Source: Amoebophrya sp. A120 (lineage: Eukaryota > Sar > Dinophyceae > Syndiniales > Amoebophryaceae). From it: DNA of 64,000 bases. This document shows, in pieces, positions 48,195-64,000 of this stretch (position 1 is its first letter; each line of letters starts with the position of its first letter). The translations under genes were made by a program, and so were the position numbers. The notes below the pieces were generated by a model, which worked only from the letters and a program-made list of their open reading frames with translations, did not search any database and was not told where the DNA came from. The stretch spans positions 2,118,167-2,182,166 of the forward strand of contig CAJINV010000010.1 in assembly GCA_905178155.1 (NCBI GenBank), written 5' to 3'.

Positions 48195-51100
48195 TCAACT
48201 CGTGTGAATGAAGCAGGCGTCCACCAAGTAGACGGCGTACAGGCCGAAAAAGAGGTATCCCATCCACGGTTGTAGCCCGTAGTCATTCCCGACCGCGAGC
48301 ATCACCAGTAGCAACCACGTGCCCCCCATCCACACGACGCCGTCCATGATCCCTGGCGTGGCCATGGGGATGGCGTTATTCTCCGCGAAAAAAGTTTTCA
48401 CGACCCAGGGCAGCGCCAGTGCGAGGAATATGCATTGCAAAAGTATCGTACTAGTAGAAATCGCATTACAAATTCGGTCAGCATGACAAATGAAATTTGT
48501 CATGCTGTTTTACCTTGGTATGGAGATTTGTAATGCATGACTGCGATTACTACGAGTACGATACTTTTGCACAGGATAAGGAACACGTTCTGCACATTCG
48601 ACCCGAGGGCGTTCGCCACCGCCATATATTACAATGAAAAATGCCCCCTCCCCATATCAAAACGGAAATCTGTGATGCAGATTTGTGGTCACAAATCAGC
48701 TTTGTGATGCTAGAAGGGAAGAAATGCGGATTGTAGTGCTGGCTGGCGCAGGGACGCCTTGCGTCTTCAGCATGACAGGAAGCAACTGGAAACGGGAAAT
48801 AGCATGACAAATTGCCTCCAAACTAGGGAGCAACTGCGTCTCTTGGCCTTCTAGCAATACACAACGATTTGTGTACTCAAATACAGCAACACAAATTTCG
48901 TTTGTGATATGGGGATGGGGGATTTTTCCTTTTGATACCATAGAACTCTTGCCCTCTTTTGCCGTGATGTAGCTCGCCCAGAGATTCGGAAACGAGGTGC
49001 CCGCGGCGCAGAGCGTCACACCCAGAATGGCCTGGGTGATGTGGAATTGGATGTTGATGATGTCCGCGACCGTGACCATGACATAGGAAAACACCGCGAG
49101 CCAGCACATGGAGATGGTGAAGGCAACGAGCCAAAGGGGCTTGGTCTTCGGGTTTTTCGGGTCACACCACCGCATCGTGGATTCAAGGAGAAAGTTCACG
49201 GGGAGGGCTGTTTTATGTTTTGTCGCGTCATAATTTTCTTCATCATACGCAAGGCAAGTTTCGGTTTCGCATTCGCCGAACTGATAATTACAACTGCGGC
49301 TTGTGCAACACGGATTTCAAAAATGCATCTTGTACCACCTGTGCGTAGGATTTAACTTGGCGTAAAATATAATGAAATTATAATTATTGCTCAGAGATTT
49401 ACTTTTCATTACCTGCCGCCAGGTACACTTTCTGCGAAGTCGGCACCCCGGCACTGCAGATTTGCGACACCGTCCCCGTGACCGAGAACTTTGGTGAGGA
49501 CAAGTGTTGCTGCGTTCTTTTATCCCGCGCTTTTTCCATCAGATCCAACACCTGGCCCAAAACGGCTTCGGAGGAGAAGCTGACAAAATAGGAGATTGAG
49601 TCATCGTTTTTGTCCCGGAAGCTGATCTGCGTCGGACCCTCGAGTTGTGTTGTGCAGAGAGTGTCGCGGAAGTAAAGTTTTCTGTTCTGCGGCTTGGTAA
49701 AATTATTTGCGGCTGTTCTGGTAGTGGTTGTTGAAGAAGATGTTCCTTTGCACGGCGAGGCATAATTATTCAATATCGAAGCATCCTTCGTCTTGATGTT
49801 CTTCGTGGTTCCGCACTTCATCTTGTTCGAAGTAAACAAATCGTTGTCGCCATGACAGCTGTCCTTCGCTGTAGTGGACCTATCCGACATGTCCTCGCTA
49901 CTGGTCAACAAAGGCGCCGCTAGCCCCGCGGAGGAAAGCGCATTCAGTGTGGCGGCCGACACTGTTTGATTCAGAATAGTGAAATTCGGATTTTAGTTCT
50001 CAATATGATGGTCAGCACCCACTACCATTGCACGACACGTTCCCTGCCATAATGCGCGTCATATCTTTAGCATTGTAAAAAATGAAAATCAAAATCAATC
50101 CGTCGCTATAGATACCTTCCTTCTGTCCCCTGCCTGGAGCGCAGCAAGGCGAGCTGCTTTTATTCGCGCCCGTCATCTCGACCGCGCAAGACAAGGCACC
50201 ACTGCCGATTAAACTGCTCGAGCCCGAGGCTTTATTTCCGCCAGCTCTTGTGTAATTATTTTCGAAAACATCAAGCCCCTCCGCGACAAAGTAGCTTGCG
50301 TGGATCTCCAGCTTGTGACTTCTGGCGGTGGTCCGGCCCTCCAGTTGCGAAGTTCTCTGCACACTGATGGTCGCTTTCTCGTCCATCGGGACGAACGGGC
50401 AGTCAGAAGACCACTCGAGATCTAGTATTGTTGGGATTCAGAAGATTTGTGTCGGAGGTTGGATTTGGAACATACATCGATATTTATCTTGTTCAAGACC
50501 ACTATGCAATCTGAAACTGAAATTTTCCTTTTCACGACCACCGGATGAGAAAATTATACAGCTTAAGACTGTTTATAAGAAAATCCAAATACCTTCCTCA
50601 TCTCCGCCTGTGTTGATGCCCGCGACCCCCTCTTCGCCCGAGCTACAAATAAACCCGTTTTTCTCGCCACTCCTTACTCCAAAATACACCAAAACCCGGT
50701 TTGTGTACCCGACCGCGCAGCCGAAGAACCCCGCGAAGGTGAGCAGGACCAGAGACTCGTATGGATTGCAAATATGTCTGGGTCTGGAAACTTGTAATGC
50801 TGAATGGTCATGATTGACTGTGCCCTTAAGTTGTGCAGTGCAGCATGACAAATCTTTCAAACGCTCTGTCATGCGCAAGACGCATTACAAACTGCGTTTT
50901 TGCATGACGAAAGTGTGGTGCATTATTTGCTGCATAATACAGGTTTTTTAGGAATGCGAAACACGCAATACAGGCTCAACCTTTCCAGATCCGGACATAT
51001 TTGCAGTTGATAACTCGTACAGTGTGACCACCCCATCTTGCAAAACCCAGTACAGCAGTCCAATCGACAGCAGGTAGAAAAAGCAGTCCCGCAAGAAGGG

Positions 51101-53049
51101 CCACTTGTCCACAATTAAAGGAAGTTTTGGCGAGGCGAGGATGCTGATCCCGATGATCAAAAGCAGGTTGAAAATTTCCGATCCCACAATCGTGCCGACA
51201 CCCACATCTGAGTGCGTCACAAACAGCGCAATCGCGTTGGTGAACAGCTCCGGCCCGTTGCAGCCCAGCGCCATCAAGGTCGCGCCCGCCACGTCTTCCG
51301 GAATGCCGTACTTCTCGCACACCACCTCGATCGCGGGCACAAACCACTCGTCGCACACGGTGGCCTGGGCAAAGAACATGTAGGCGATGAGCACCCACCA
51401 GAACCAGCGAGCGAAGTAGAGAAAAGAGCCGAATTCCGGGGGCGGGTGCAACTCGGAGGGGTCGATGGGGGAGGAGGGCTTGGTTGTAGAAGATTTTTGC
51501 GCTGTTTCAAGTTGTCGCACTGCATCGTCACCTACTGTGTCTTGATCCTGTTCATCCGTTTTATGGGCCACCACAAGCTTCTGGTCGTGGTTCTTCATTT
51601 GTGACTCATCGTCATGATCTCTATTGCCCTGCAGGATGCGGTTGCTCTTAATATCTTGTACCGATGTTGCGCTCCTTGCTGCTGGTTTTGTTTCTGCCGG
51701 TGCTACGATTCGCGTGTGTTTTCCTTCCTCTTCCGAAGATGCGACCTCTTGTCGTGGGAACACGGCTTGGTGACTGTCTTGATGCTCGGATGTACCTGCA
51801 GATGCAGTAGTAGCTCCCGGTAGTACTGCTGGTGCTGTACTTGAAGACACTTGCAACAGAGACGACGCAGGTGTAGCATCATCTTCCACTGTAGGTGTTT
51901 CTTGGTAGTGATTTGGACCAACTTTTTATCGGCCAAGAAAATCGAAAAAAAATCCGGTGGCGCGGCGAAACTGTAGAGGCCAGAGCCAACCAACGTAACA
52001 AGGGGGGCGATTCCCGATTCCCGAATTTTGCATTGCTCAAAATCGATTTTGCATTCCCGCAGACGCGGATTGCACAAAATCGATTTTGCATTGCACGAAA
52101 CCGAATCCCGCAAAATCGATTTTGCATTGCACAAAATCGATTTTGTATTGCACAGCATCGATTTAGATTTTGCGTTGCACAAAACCGAATCCCGATTTTG
52201 CAGTGCACAAAATCGATTTTGCATTGCACAAAACCGAAAGCAGCAAAATCGATCTTGCATTGCACAGAAACGATTTTGCATTGCACAAGATCGATTTTGC
52301 ATTGCACAAAACCGAATCCCGATTTTGCATTGCACAAAATGGATTCTGCATTCCCGCAGACGCGGATTGCACAAAATCGATTTTGCATTGCACAAAGCCG
52401 GCTTTTGTGTTGGTAGAATCGATTTTGCGACCACGCGCGGATTGTGTGGCCCCGCCCGAGGATAGGGCATCTTCGAAAAGCGTGCCCGAAGGGTGCGCAC
52501 AAAATCGAATCTGTCCGCGGGTACTCACAAAATCGATTTTGTGAGCACCGCCCGCCGGGCGGAACATGACAACCCGGCGCCCCCAACCCGACTGCGGGAA
52601 TCTTTCTGGCAGCCCGGGCGCTCCAGGGTGGGGCCTAACGCCTCAGGACACCGGCAAAAACTGCCGTGAGACCGAGTTGACGCGTTCTCGAGCTTCGAGA
52701 ACGCGGGCAACCGACTTCGTTTCGCGCTACTTTGCTTCGCTTGTGGACGTTAGCAGCCGCGGCACAAAGTCGATTTTTTGCGGCGTGCCTGGATTTTTTG
52801 CGGATTTTTTTCCGATTTTCTTAACATTTTTGAATCTGCATCTTCATCTTCCACTGTAGGTGTTACTTGTTCTGCGGCAGGTGCGGCAATAGCCTCTGCT
52901 GTACTCCTTCTCGATGTTCCAACAGACGGCGGCACCACAGCGGCGGCGGCAACCCCCGGGTATAGGAAAAATTTGCCATGCTGCTGCGCCTCCAAAAGGA
53001 GAGTCGACAGCACGCCGACAATTCTCCGGGGTAGCCTGTTGACTCCCAT
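48195..53049 (-). CDS. K+-dependent Na+/Ca2+ exchanger (NCKX/SLC24 type)
   Basis: Eight exons: 53049-52844, 51878-51013, 50754-50593, 50421-50116, 49961-49413, 49207-48938, 48621-48579, 48423-48195; exactly 2631 nt, 876 residues. Alpha-1 near residues 258-310 reads E-D-V-A-G-A-T-L-M-A-L-G-C-N-G-P-E-L-F-T-N; alpha-2 near 750-800 has A-A-G-T-S-F-P-N-L-W-A-S then M-A-V-A-N-A-L-G-S-N-V. The alpha-1 form (G-C-N-G-P-E) differs from the usual G-S-S-x-P-E, and alpha-2 has P-N where P-D is common, so ion selectivity may be altered (inference). A long acidic and Ser-rich loop separates the halves. The N terminus looks like a signal peptide. Introns: four GT-AG, a B, an H and an A introner, and one large intron with 21-bp direct repeats. 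Confidence 0.9.
48429..48578. mobile_element. Introner family A in exchanger
   Basis: 150 bp, TATGCATTGCAAAAGTATCG and complement; perfect TSD AGGAA. Confidence 0.92.
48627..48937. mobile_element. Introner family H in alpha-2 repeat
   Basis: 311 bp, TATTACAATGAAAAATGCC; the right end is diverged (TTTTTCCTTTTGATA); perfect TSD CCATA. Excision joins S-S-M to A-V-A-N. Confidence 0.9.
50760..51012. mobile_element. Introner family B in exchanger
   Basis: 253 bp, TATGGATTGCAAATATGTCT and complement; perfect TSD ACTCG. Confidence 0.92.
51900..52843. mobile_element. Intron-like insertion flanked by 21-bp direct repeats
   Basis: Perfect 21-bp copies at 51879-51899 and 52844-52864 (core TCTTCCACTGTAGG) flank about 0.94 kb. 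Removing the insert plus one copy restores the exchanger frame. The ends are not the TAT-ATA type of the introners. Confidence 0.75.
52020..52420. repeat. Tandem AATCGATTTTGCATTGCAC-type repeats
   Basis: About fifteen degenerate copies of roughly 21 bp, spaced irregularly, including a longer unit with ACGCGGATTGCACAAAATCG that occurs twice. Confidence 0.9.
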
Positions 53050-54118
53050 TTTTGTATAGTCCTGTCGTTATTTTTTGCTACAGAAATATATATTAAACCA
53101 ATATTTCTTTCAGCAGTAAACAAAATATCACACTTTAGCGGGCGCCGGCTTGTAGTCCTACTAGACTTTGTCGAAGTCTACACGAGATCTCTACTTGAAG
53201 AAGCAAATCCAAACGGTTATGCTTATGATCGTCTAACTTCAATAACTTCAGATCGTACTAGGAACAATTTTCTCGCCGGGTGAAACTGCTGTGCTAGTGC
53301 TATTCAGTGCAGCGAAATAAGGGTTGTATCGGATATAAAAGACAAGTAGCATTTCGAATTCGGTTTCGAAAGAAGATCTACTAGATCTCCAGATCATGTG
53401 CATGATCGGAAATGAATGCTAAAACAAGTTGGACGGGTGCGGCACATCGATATAATTAGCAGGCCGCCCTTTTTTATCTCTACTAGAAGACGCTTAGAAC
53501 AGCTGCGTGAGCGTGAGTCCTCTTATTGTATTCTGGACGTCAGCAAGAGTAGATTTCTGATCGCTTGTGAACAAGTGACAAACTGAATAAGTAAGTGGAT
53601 CAACTTCATCACTGCAAGAGCAAGATGAGGACACCAGCTTAGATCACCAGGGCGGCTGCTGCACGTGCAGCGATTGACATCCCGACATGTTTCAAGATCA
53701 TTCACAAGAACATTTTTTTGACATTGAGGCGTTGCGCTTCGCTTCGCTTCTATAGGGGTGTCTATCTCCTGCCCCGCGACGCAGACTCGCAACTGAAGTC
53801 ACGCACTCGCAACTCCAGCAACGGCGGGAAAATGGTAGAGCATGTTTGTTTGTTCAAAATTTCTTCGTTTTTCAGCAGACAACAGAACCCGAGGAAGACC
53901 TGGCCCTGGGAGACCTTACCTAAACCTCTTCAGATTTTTTGACTTCATCACTTCCTTGCGCCTACCAATAAACACATCTTCCGGATCATGAGTGTCTCTT
54001 TCCAACCGCCTTCTTCTTGTTCTCCGTTCGTACAAGACTGAGTTGCGGCTTTGACCTCCACCTCCTTTGCGTCATCGCGTGACAAGGACAACATCAAGCG
54101 CTATACTTTCATCTCCTT
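53050..54118. other. Intergenic, exchanger 5' flank
   Basis: About 1.07 kb. An 89-codon minus-strand frame (53792-53523) is open but unremarkable. No introner or RNA gene seen. Confidence 0.5.
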
Positions 54119-56752
54119 CTACGCCGAATGCGAAAGGAAGGGCACCCGCTTGACAGATTCGGGTCCGTCCAGCTTGTAGCGCACCAAGACCGGGTGGATA
54201 AGCTCTGCCATCGCAGCAGCTGTCTGGTGCTCGTCAGTGGCCTGCTGGTATCAAATGCAAATATGTCTGGGTCTGGAAACTTGTGATGCAAGGAAGGGAA
54301 TAGTGAGCTCCCTGGAATGCGCTCCACAGCATGACAAGTTTTTTTCATGGTTCTGAGTTGCGTATTCCGCATGAGAAGCTGCGTTTTTGCATGACTGGGA
54401 GAAGGAGCTCTTTGCGGCCACGCAATACAGAGTTCAGAGTCATGCCAGATTAGCATGACAAATCTCGCACTTATCTCGCAGACCCAGACATTTTTGCATT
54501 TGATAGCTGGGGGAGCTTGCGCAGCTCCTCCATGCCGTGCGAGTCCGAGTCGAAAAAGTGCACAGAGCACGACGCATCGCACTGACTCCTCAAGTAACGG
54601 GGCACCACGTAGAAGGCCCATTTGTCCTCTGGCAGCGATGGTTCGATGTCGTGATGCCAAAGCAAAGTGCTGGGGAAGGCAGCTTTTTCATCCCTTGGTT
54701 TACTAACGAACCAGTCGACCAATTCAAGCGGGTCCGCTGCTGGAGTCGAGCTGCGCGTCATCTCTCGTAAAAGCGCGGTTGGTCCGGGTCCCGCTTCGGA
54801 GTCATACCTGGTTATGTAGGGATCGAGGTTTTCATCTTGCGCGTCGTCGGAGGGCAATGTACTAGCTCCGTCGGTGGGGTCGAAGTCGCGCAAGTCTACA
54901 TTCGCATCGAGTGGCGGGGACAGCAGCTCATCATCGTCGGCATCGGAGTGATCTGATGTCGCCGCTTGGATGCGTTCCATCCAAGGAAGAAGGTCAAGGT
55001 AGTCCAGGTGGTACGCCGCGTTGCGCCAGAATAACCGCAGCTTCGGACTTTTCTGCACACCCCGCCGCAGATCCCACAACGAGTTCCAGGGGACATAGTA
55101 GCGGTAGCCGCGGTAACGGGCAGATTCCCTAGTGACGTTCAGAAACGAAAACAATTCTTCGAACCAGGTCAAGTATTCTGTAAAGTTCTTCCCCGTTATG
55201 TTGTAGTTCTCGGTCGCGTTTTGAAGAAGAAACTCGTTAGAAGTTGCGCCGTCTCTGACAGAGACAGAAGAGGACGAAAAGGGTGGCTCCTTCGCCGGTG
55301 ACGAGTTTATTTCATTTTGCTTCGCCGAAAAATCTTCTGTCAAAGGTTTGTTCTGTGTGACGTTCAGCAAGACACACTGACACGCCAGAAGGTCGCCATC
55401 CTTTATCCGGACCCGCAACTCGTTTCCCCGCCACCCCATGACTTTCAAGGGCCGCCACAGCTTCAAGTAATTAGTTTCATGCTCACCGTAGAACAGGTAT
55501 CTTTATCAAATGCAAAAATGTCATCTGCTGGGTCCGGAAGATTCTGAGACTTGTCATGCACGGTTTGCATGAGCCATGATCGATCTGTGACGCATGCCCT
55601 AGCATCACAGGTTTTTTGAGGGATTCTTGATGCCTATTCCGCATGACAAATGCCCTCTCCGCGTAGCAAAAATTAGATTCCTCTTGCTGCTCATGCAACA
55701 CAAATTTTTTAGATATCCAAATGCAGCATCACAAGTTGCATTCTTCCACACCCAGACGTTTTTGCAATCCATAATCTTGCCGTTCTGCGCACGCTATCCG
55801 TCGTTTTCCGCACGCTATCTGTCGTGTCACGCAAGGTGTCTGGCAAATTCACCATCCAGCTCGGCAGCAGGGACAAAACACCAGATGAAGAGATTTCTTC
55901 TTCCTGTTTTTCGCTCTTTGCTCCCAAATCAGCAGACGGAGGCTCCGTCCTCGTCGAACCAGACGTCGAGCCAGATGATGCAGAAACAGCCATGTCCGCG
56001 CTTTTCGCCGGCGCCTTCGCCCTACTACTAACCCTGCGCTGACTACGACGCCCGCGAAGATTTGTTTGCGTCGCCGGCTTTTTATTTTTACCTGTAGAGA
56101 TTTCTGCTTTCACTTGTAGTCCGCCTTGAGGATGGAGGACATCTTCATCTGCTGGGCGCAAGAGCTCATCAAATAAACCTCCTTGCTCGTCCTGCTCATC
56201 TCCCGCCGGCGCCGCGCCAGCCGGTTTCACTTCCATTGTCGTTAGGATGAAACTCGATCCAGAAGATGTTGATCCGAGTTGTCTACTTCTTGAATGATCC
56301 TTAGCATCCACCGTCGGAGCATGATGACCACCCGCGAAGTTCTTGATTTCCGTACCATCCAGTTCTTGAACTTGTTGATCTTGGTTCGGTGCAAGGACCA
56401 CGAGAGCCTCCTCTTTGATGTCAACATCGCGGTCCTCCTCACGACTGGTACTAGATCCTCGTGTAGTTGTAACAGCAGTCTCGTCGTGGCGTACGAAGGC
56501 GTGGTGTACCGGAGTTTTTTTCAAGAACAAGAACAGAAGGTGCACAATCCAAGTTGTTCGTGTTGGCCAACGCAAGAAGTGGAAGAGGACACGACCAAGA
56601 GCACAAACAAGGCATAATCCTGCTCCGGTGTTCCGTCCGGTTGTACTCGTCCCATTTGTTCCTTGTTTCCGCAGACCACGCGAAAGAGATGCTGAGGACC
56701 TCCCGCGCAGCTCCACCGGAGCGAGCGACAACGCTACGGGCAAATGAGACAT
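54119..56752 (-). CDS. Unrecognised membrane or secretory-pathway protein
   Basis: Exons 56752-55774, 55498-54506 and 54243-54119 total exactly 2097 nt, 698 residues. One hydrophobic segment near residues 60-80 (W-I-V-H-L-L-F-L-F-L) suggests a type II membrane anchor. After a Ser/Glu-rich stem comes a better-conserved-looking region with W-R-P-L-K-V-M-G-W, several N-x-S/T sites, R-Y-Y-V-P-W-N-S-L-W-D and two Cys near C-D-A-S-C. This layout would fit a Golgi or surface ectodomain, but I recognise no family and assign no activity. Both introns are B introners with perfect TSDs. Confidence 0.75.
54249..54505. mobile_element. Introner family B in membrane-protein gene
   Basis: 257 bp, TATCAAATGCAAATATGTCT and complement; perfect TSD GCTGG. 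Confidence 0.92.
55504..55773. mobile_element. Introner family B in membrane-protein gene
   Basis: 270 bp, TATCAAATGCAAAAATGTCA and complement; perfect TSD ATCTT. Confidence 0.92.
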
Positions 56753-58128
56753 GATCTTTTCGCTAGGTTGAAGCTTCTGGTGATTTCTGGTGGCACCTTA
56801 GTCGTAGCCGTGCCGCCATTTAACCCCTGGCGGGTCGGCGTTAGAACAGATTTAGTCCCTGCCAATACAACCTGGGCGCTAGAACAGATTTAGTTCGAGA
56901 GTTATGCCAGCTGGATAGGCACAGGATCTAGATCTCCTTCGTCGACAATTATGCGCTGTCAGATCGGATGAAGAGCACCAACATCCACGGCTGAGACGCA
57001 GCTGCCCCTTCAACAAGGCACTCATGCGGCCATCTACTTCTATCATGGAACAAAAGCCGCTCCGCTCGGAGCCAAGAACCTTCCAATGTTGAAGGCCGTT
57101 TCTCCTTTTCGCTTCTGAGTTTTTTCATGGAAATAATCTTCGCATGGGTTGGTTCTTCTTTTTGAGTGCTTGTTATAACAGTTTGTTGATTTTGGGAATG
57201 TGTTATCTTTAACTTTATGGAAAAGGTAGATTTATTAAAAAGAGCCAGCTTTCTTCATGCTAAGAAACCATAACAAGAGAAGGCCGGCGCTTTAAAAAAG
57301 TCGTTTTTCAGGGTCAATTATAGACGCGGGGCTGCGTGCAAGCGCGTTTGAGCGTGGACGATGGGCGTCCTGGGAGTGTGAATTGCCGTGAATGGCGAGT
57401 TGGCTCACGACAACTTTATCAAACTGGAAAAAATATTCTTCGAAATTAAACGTGGTAACATTTTGATGCTAGTAAAACCTGCTCGTCGTTTAGAACTTGG
57501 TAAAATGAGAACTTCAAACCACATAATCATTTTCTTGAGTCTTTTTGAAACGCAGAGAACTTGTAACTTGATGGTAAAGATGGAACAAGTCAAAACATTT
57601 TTGCCAAAAAGGGTATCTATGTACAAAAACATTGAAACAATATTTCAGCTTTGTAATTTTTTGACAGAAATAGAAGAGATGAACAAACTCTGTTCTCGGC
57701 TCAGACCTTGTTACACCTCCCGTACAACCGTCCAGGACTGCTGGTGCAGCTTCTCCTTTGGAAGCTACTCCGCCCCTTTCGTCACCCCCGTCGTAGCATA
57801 ATGTGACCAACAATCGATCTAGATGGAATGCGTATTACACTGAGTGAAATTTTTACCTAGGATGAGCAAGGTATTAGAGGGAGGAACCGCTAGGCGATTC
57901 GAAGAAAAATCGCTGCTGTTTCCGTCGCCTCGTCAGTTCTCCTGCTCTAACTATTTTCGCTTGCTGAGTAAAAAAGTGTCTAAATCTTCTTAAAAAGTCT
58001 TCGAAGAATATGGCGAAATGCTCAAGGTTTGTACTAGTGCATTTCAATTCATCTTCTGTCGCGGTGTTACAATAGAAAAACAAGTCGAAACAAAAAATCT
58101 ATCACCAATTCTTAGCCTTGTACGCCGC
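56753..58128. other. Intergenic, Cdc48 3' flank
   Basis: About 1.4 kb. GCGctAGAACAGATTTAGT occurs twice near 56840-56895. A plus-strand 137-codon frame (57388-57801) is open but has no recognisable domain and would be the only plus-strand gene. Confidence 0.4.
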
Positions 58129-63150
<5,022 letters not shown>

Positions 63151-64000
63151 AGAGAGAGAGATAACCTACATAGTTGATTCGCTGATAGCGCCACGCGGAC
63201 GTGACCACCGGCGGCAGGGACGACCTGAAGGGTCTGGAGACTCCCCTTTTTTCGGGGGGTAGAAGAGGGCCAAACCCGCACGCAAAACTTCGGCGGGCCT
63301 AGATCGATCAAAGAAAGCTCCTGTGCGTGAACGCAACAAAAAGCCAAAATTAATCGAAATAGGTCTTGTAATGAATAGCCTTCAAAAACCCGACGTCCTT
63401 ACGTTCTCATGTTGTTTAGCTCCCGACGGTGATCGCAGCACCAGGAGCCCACACGAACTTGAAGAGTAACGCGCGGCTAGCAGAGCAGAGCAGGCGCGAA
63501 TCGCCGACCTTCCACAAGCGGAGGCCAAACTGTAAAATATTTTTTCCAAGCAGAGCTGTAGCGAGCGCAATAGCGCTGAGGAACAGGTAAGTTGTTTAGA
63601 GCCCCGGCGCCTAATGAAACTACTTGCCAGGATTAGCAGACCTGACCCAAAACTATCTACATGCAGACGCCATGGCGGAGCTCCGCAGACAACAAACCAG
63701 CCCCCGACAAACATATAAATGTCATTCATATCAACTGCGGAACCCGAGTGAGAAAGAACGAAAAGATGAGGTCGCGAGCACCGCGTTCGTGGCACATTTT
63801 CACCACCACCAGATAGCGCGCGCATGTAAACAAGCTCTGGCAGACTGACGAGCACCAAGAGGTGTTCGCCGGAAAGACAGCAGCAGAAAAAAGCGCCCAT
63901 CTGAATCGGGGAAAATCAACACGAAGTTGGTCGTCGGACCGCAGGGGTGTAGTAGGAAAAGTTGCGCAACGCCCCGCCGGCAACTCGTTGGTGAACGTCA
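63151..64000. other. Unassigned sequence beyond the truncated introner
   Basis: About 850 bp of higher GC content. A 172-codon minus-strand frame (63900-63382) is open but Cys/Leu/Ser-rich and unrecognised. By analogy with 8283 this may be the edge of another insertion. Confidence 0.35.

Noticed and set aside
52020-52420. Regular repeats that could suggest a CRISPR array
   Set aside because: Repeats are degenerate, spacers are not of constant length or unique, and the region is a eukaryotic intron.
57388-57801. 137-codon plus-strand open frame
   Set aside because: No recognisable domain, opposite strand to all other genes, and AT-rich like the surrounding intergenic DNA.
63382-63900. 172-codon minus-strand open frame
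   Set aside because: Composition is Cys/Leu/Ser-rich without any domain, and it lies in sequence of unknown origin beyond a broken introner. Left as unassigned.

Overview
The window reads as nuclear DNA of a dinoflagellate-lineage protist. A parasitic syndinian of the Amoebophrya type is my best guess; this is inferred from intron structure and not proven. Every gene I could resolve lies on the minus strand, so the window is one unidirectional array. From right to left it holds: Cdc48/p97 (5' end missing), a novel membrane protein, a K+-dependent Na+/Ca2+ exchanger, a candidate mitochondrial uS10, a 2,234-residue FHA/KH/RRM/Tudor-like/RE-tail RNA-binding protein, ribosomal protein eL42, a cation diffusion facilitator, a short-chain dehydrogenase, a Ser-rich secreted protein, a thioredoxin-domain protein, an unresolved small-exon gene, Rab11, and a Rab escort protein cut off by an LTR retrotransposon that fills positions 1 to about 8283.

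The main discovery is a dense population of introner-like elements, about 50 in 64 kb. They fall into at least nine sequence families (called A to I here, plus a singleton L). Each element has terminal inverted repeats that begin TAT and end ATA, is flanked by a 5-bp target-site duplication (TSD), and sits inside a coding region as an intron. Removing the element plus one TSD copy restores the reading frame every time I could test it. The hand-assembled coding lengths are exact multiples of three: Rab11 729 nt in 9 exons, dehydrogenase 792 in 5, CDF 993 in 9, exchanger 2631 in 8, FHA/KH protein 6705 in 23, membrane protein 2097 in 3. These introns do not use GT-AG ends, yet ordinary GT-AG introns occur in the same genes.

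Other points of note are an LTR element of Copia gene order that carries an endonuclease/exonuclease/phosphatase (EEP) domain between protease and integrase; three A-family introners that are themselves interrupted near their hairpin centre; a 0.94-kb intron of simple AATCGATTTTGCATTGCAC-type repeats flanked by a 21-bp perfect direct repeat; and a 75-bp-arm hairpin inside a Rab11 intron. No tRNA, rRNA or CRISPR was found. All coordinates and splice junctions were worked out by eye.
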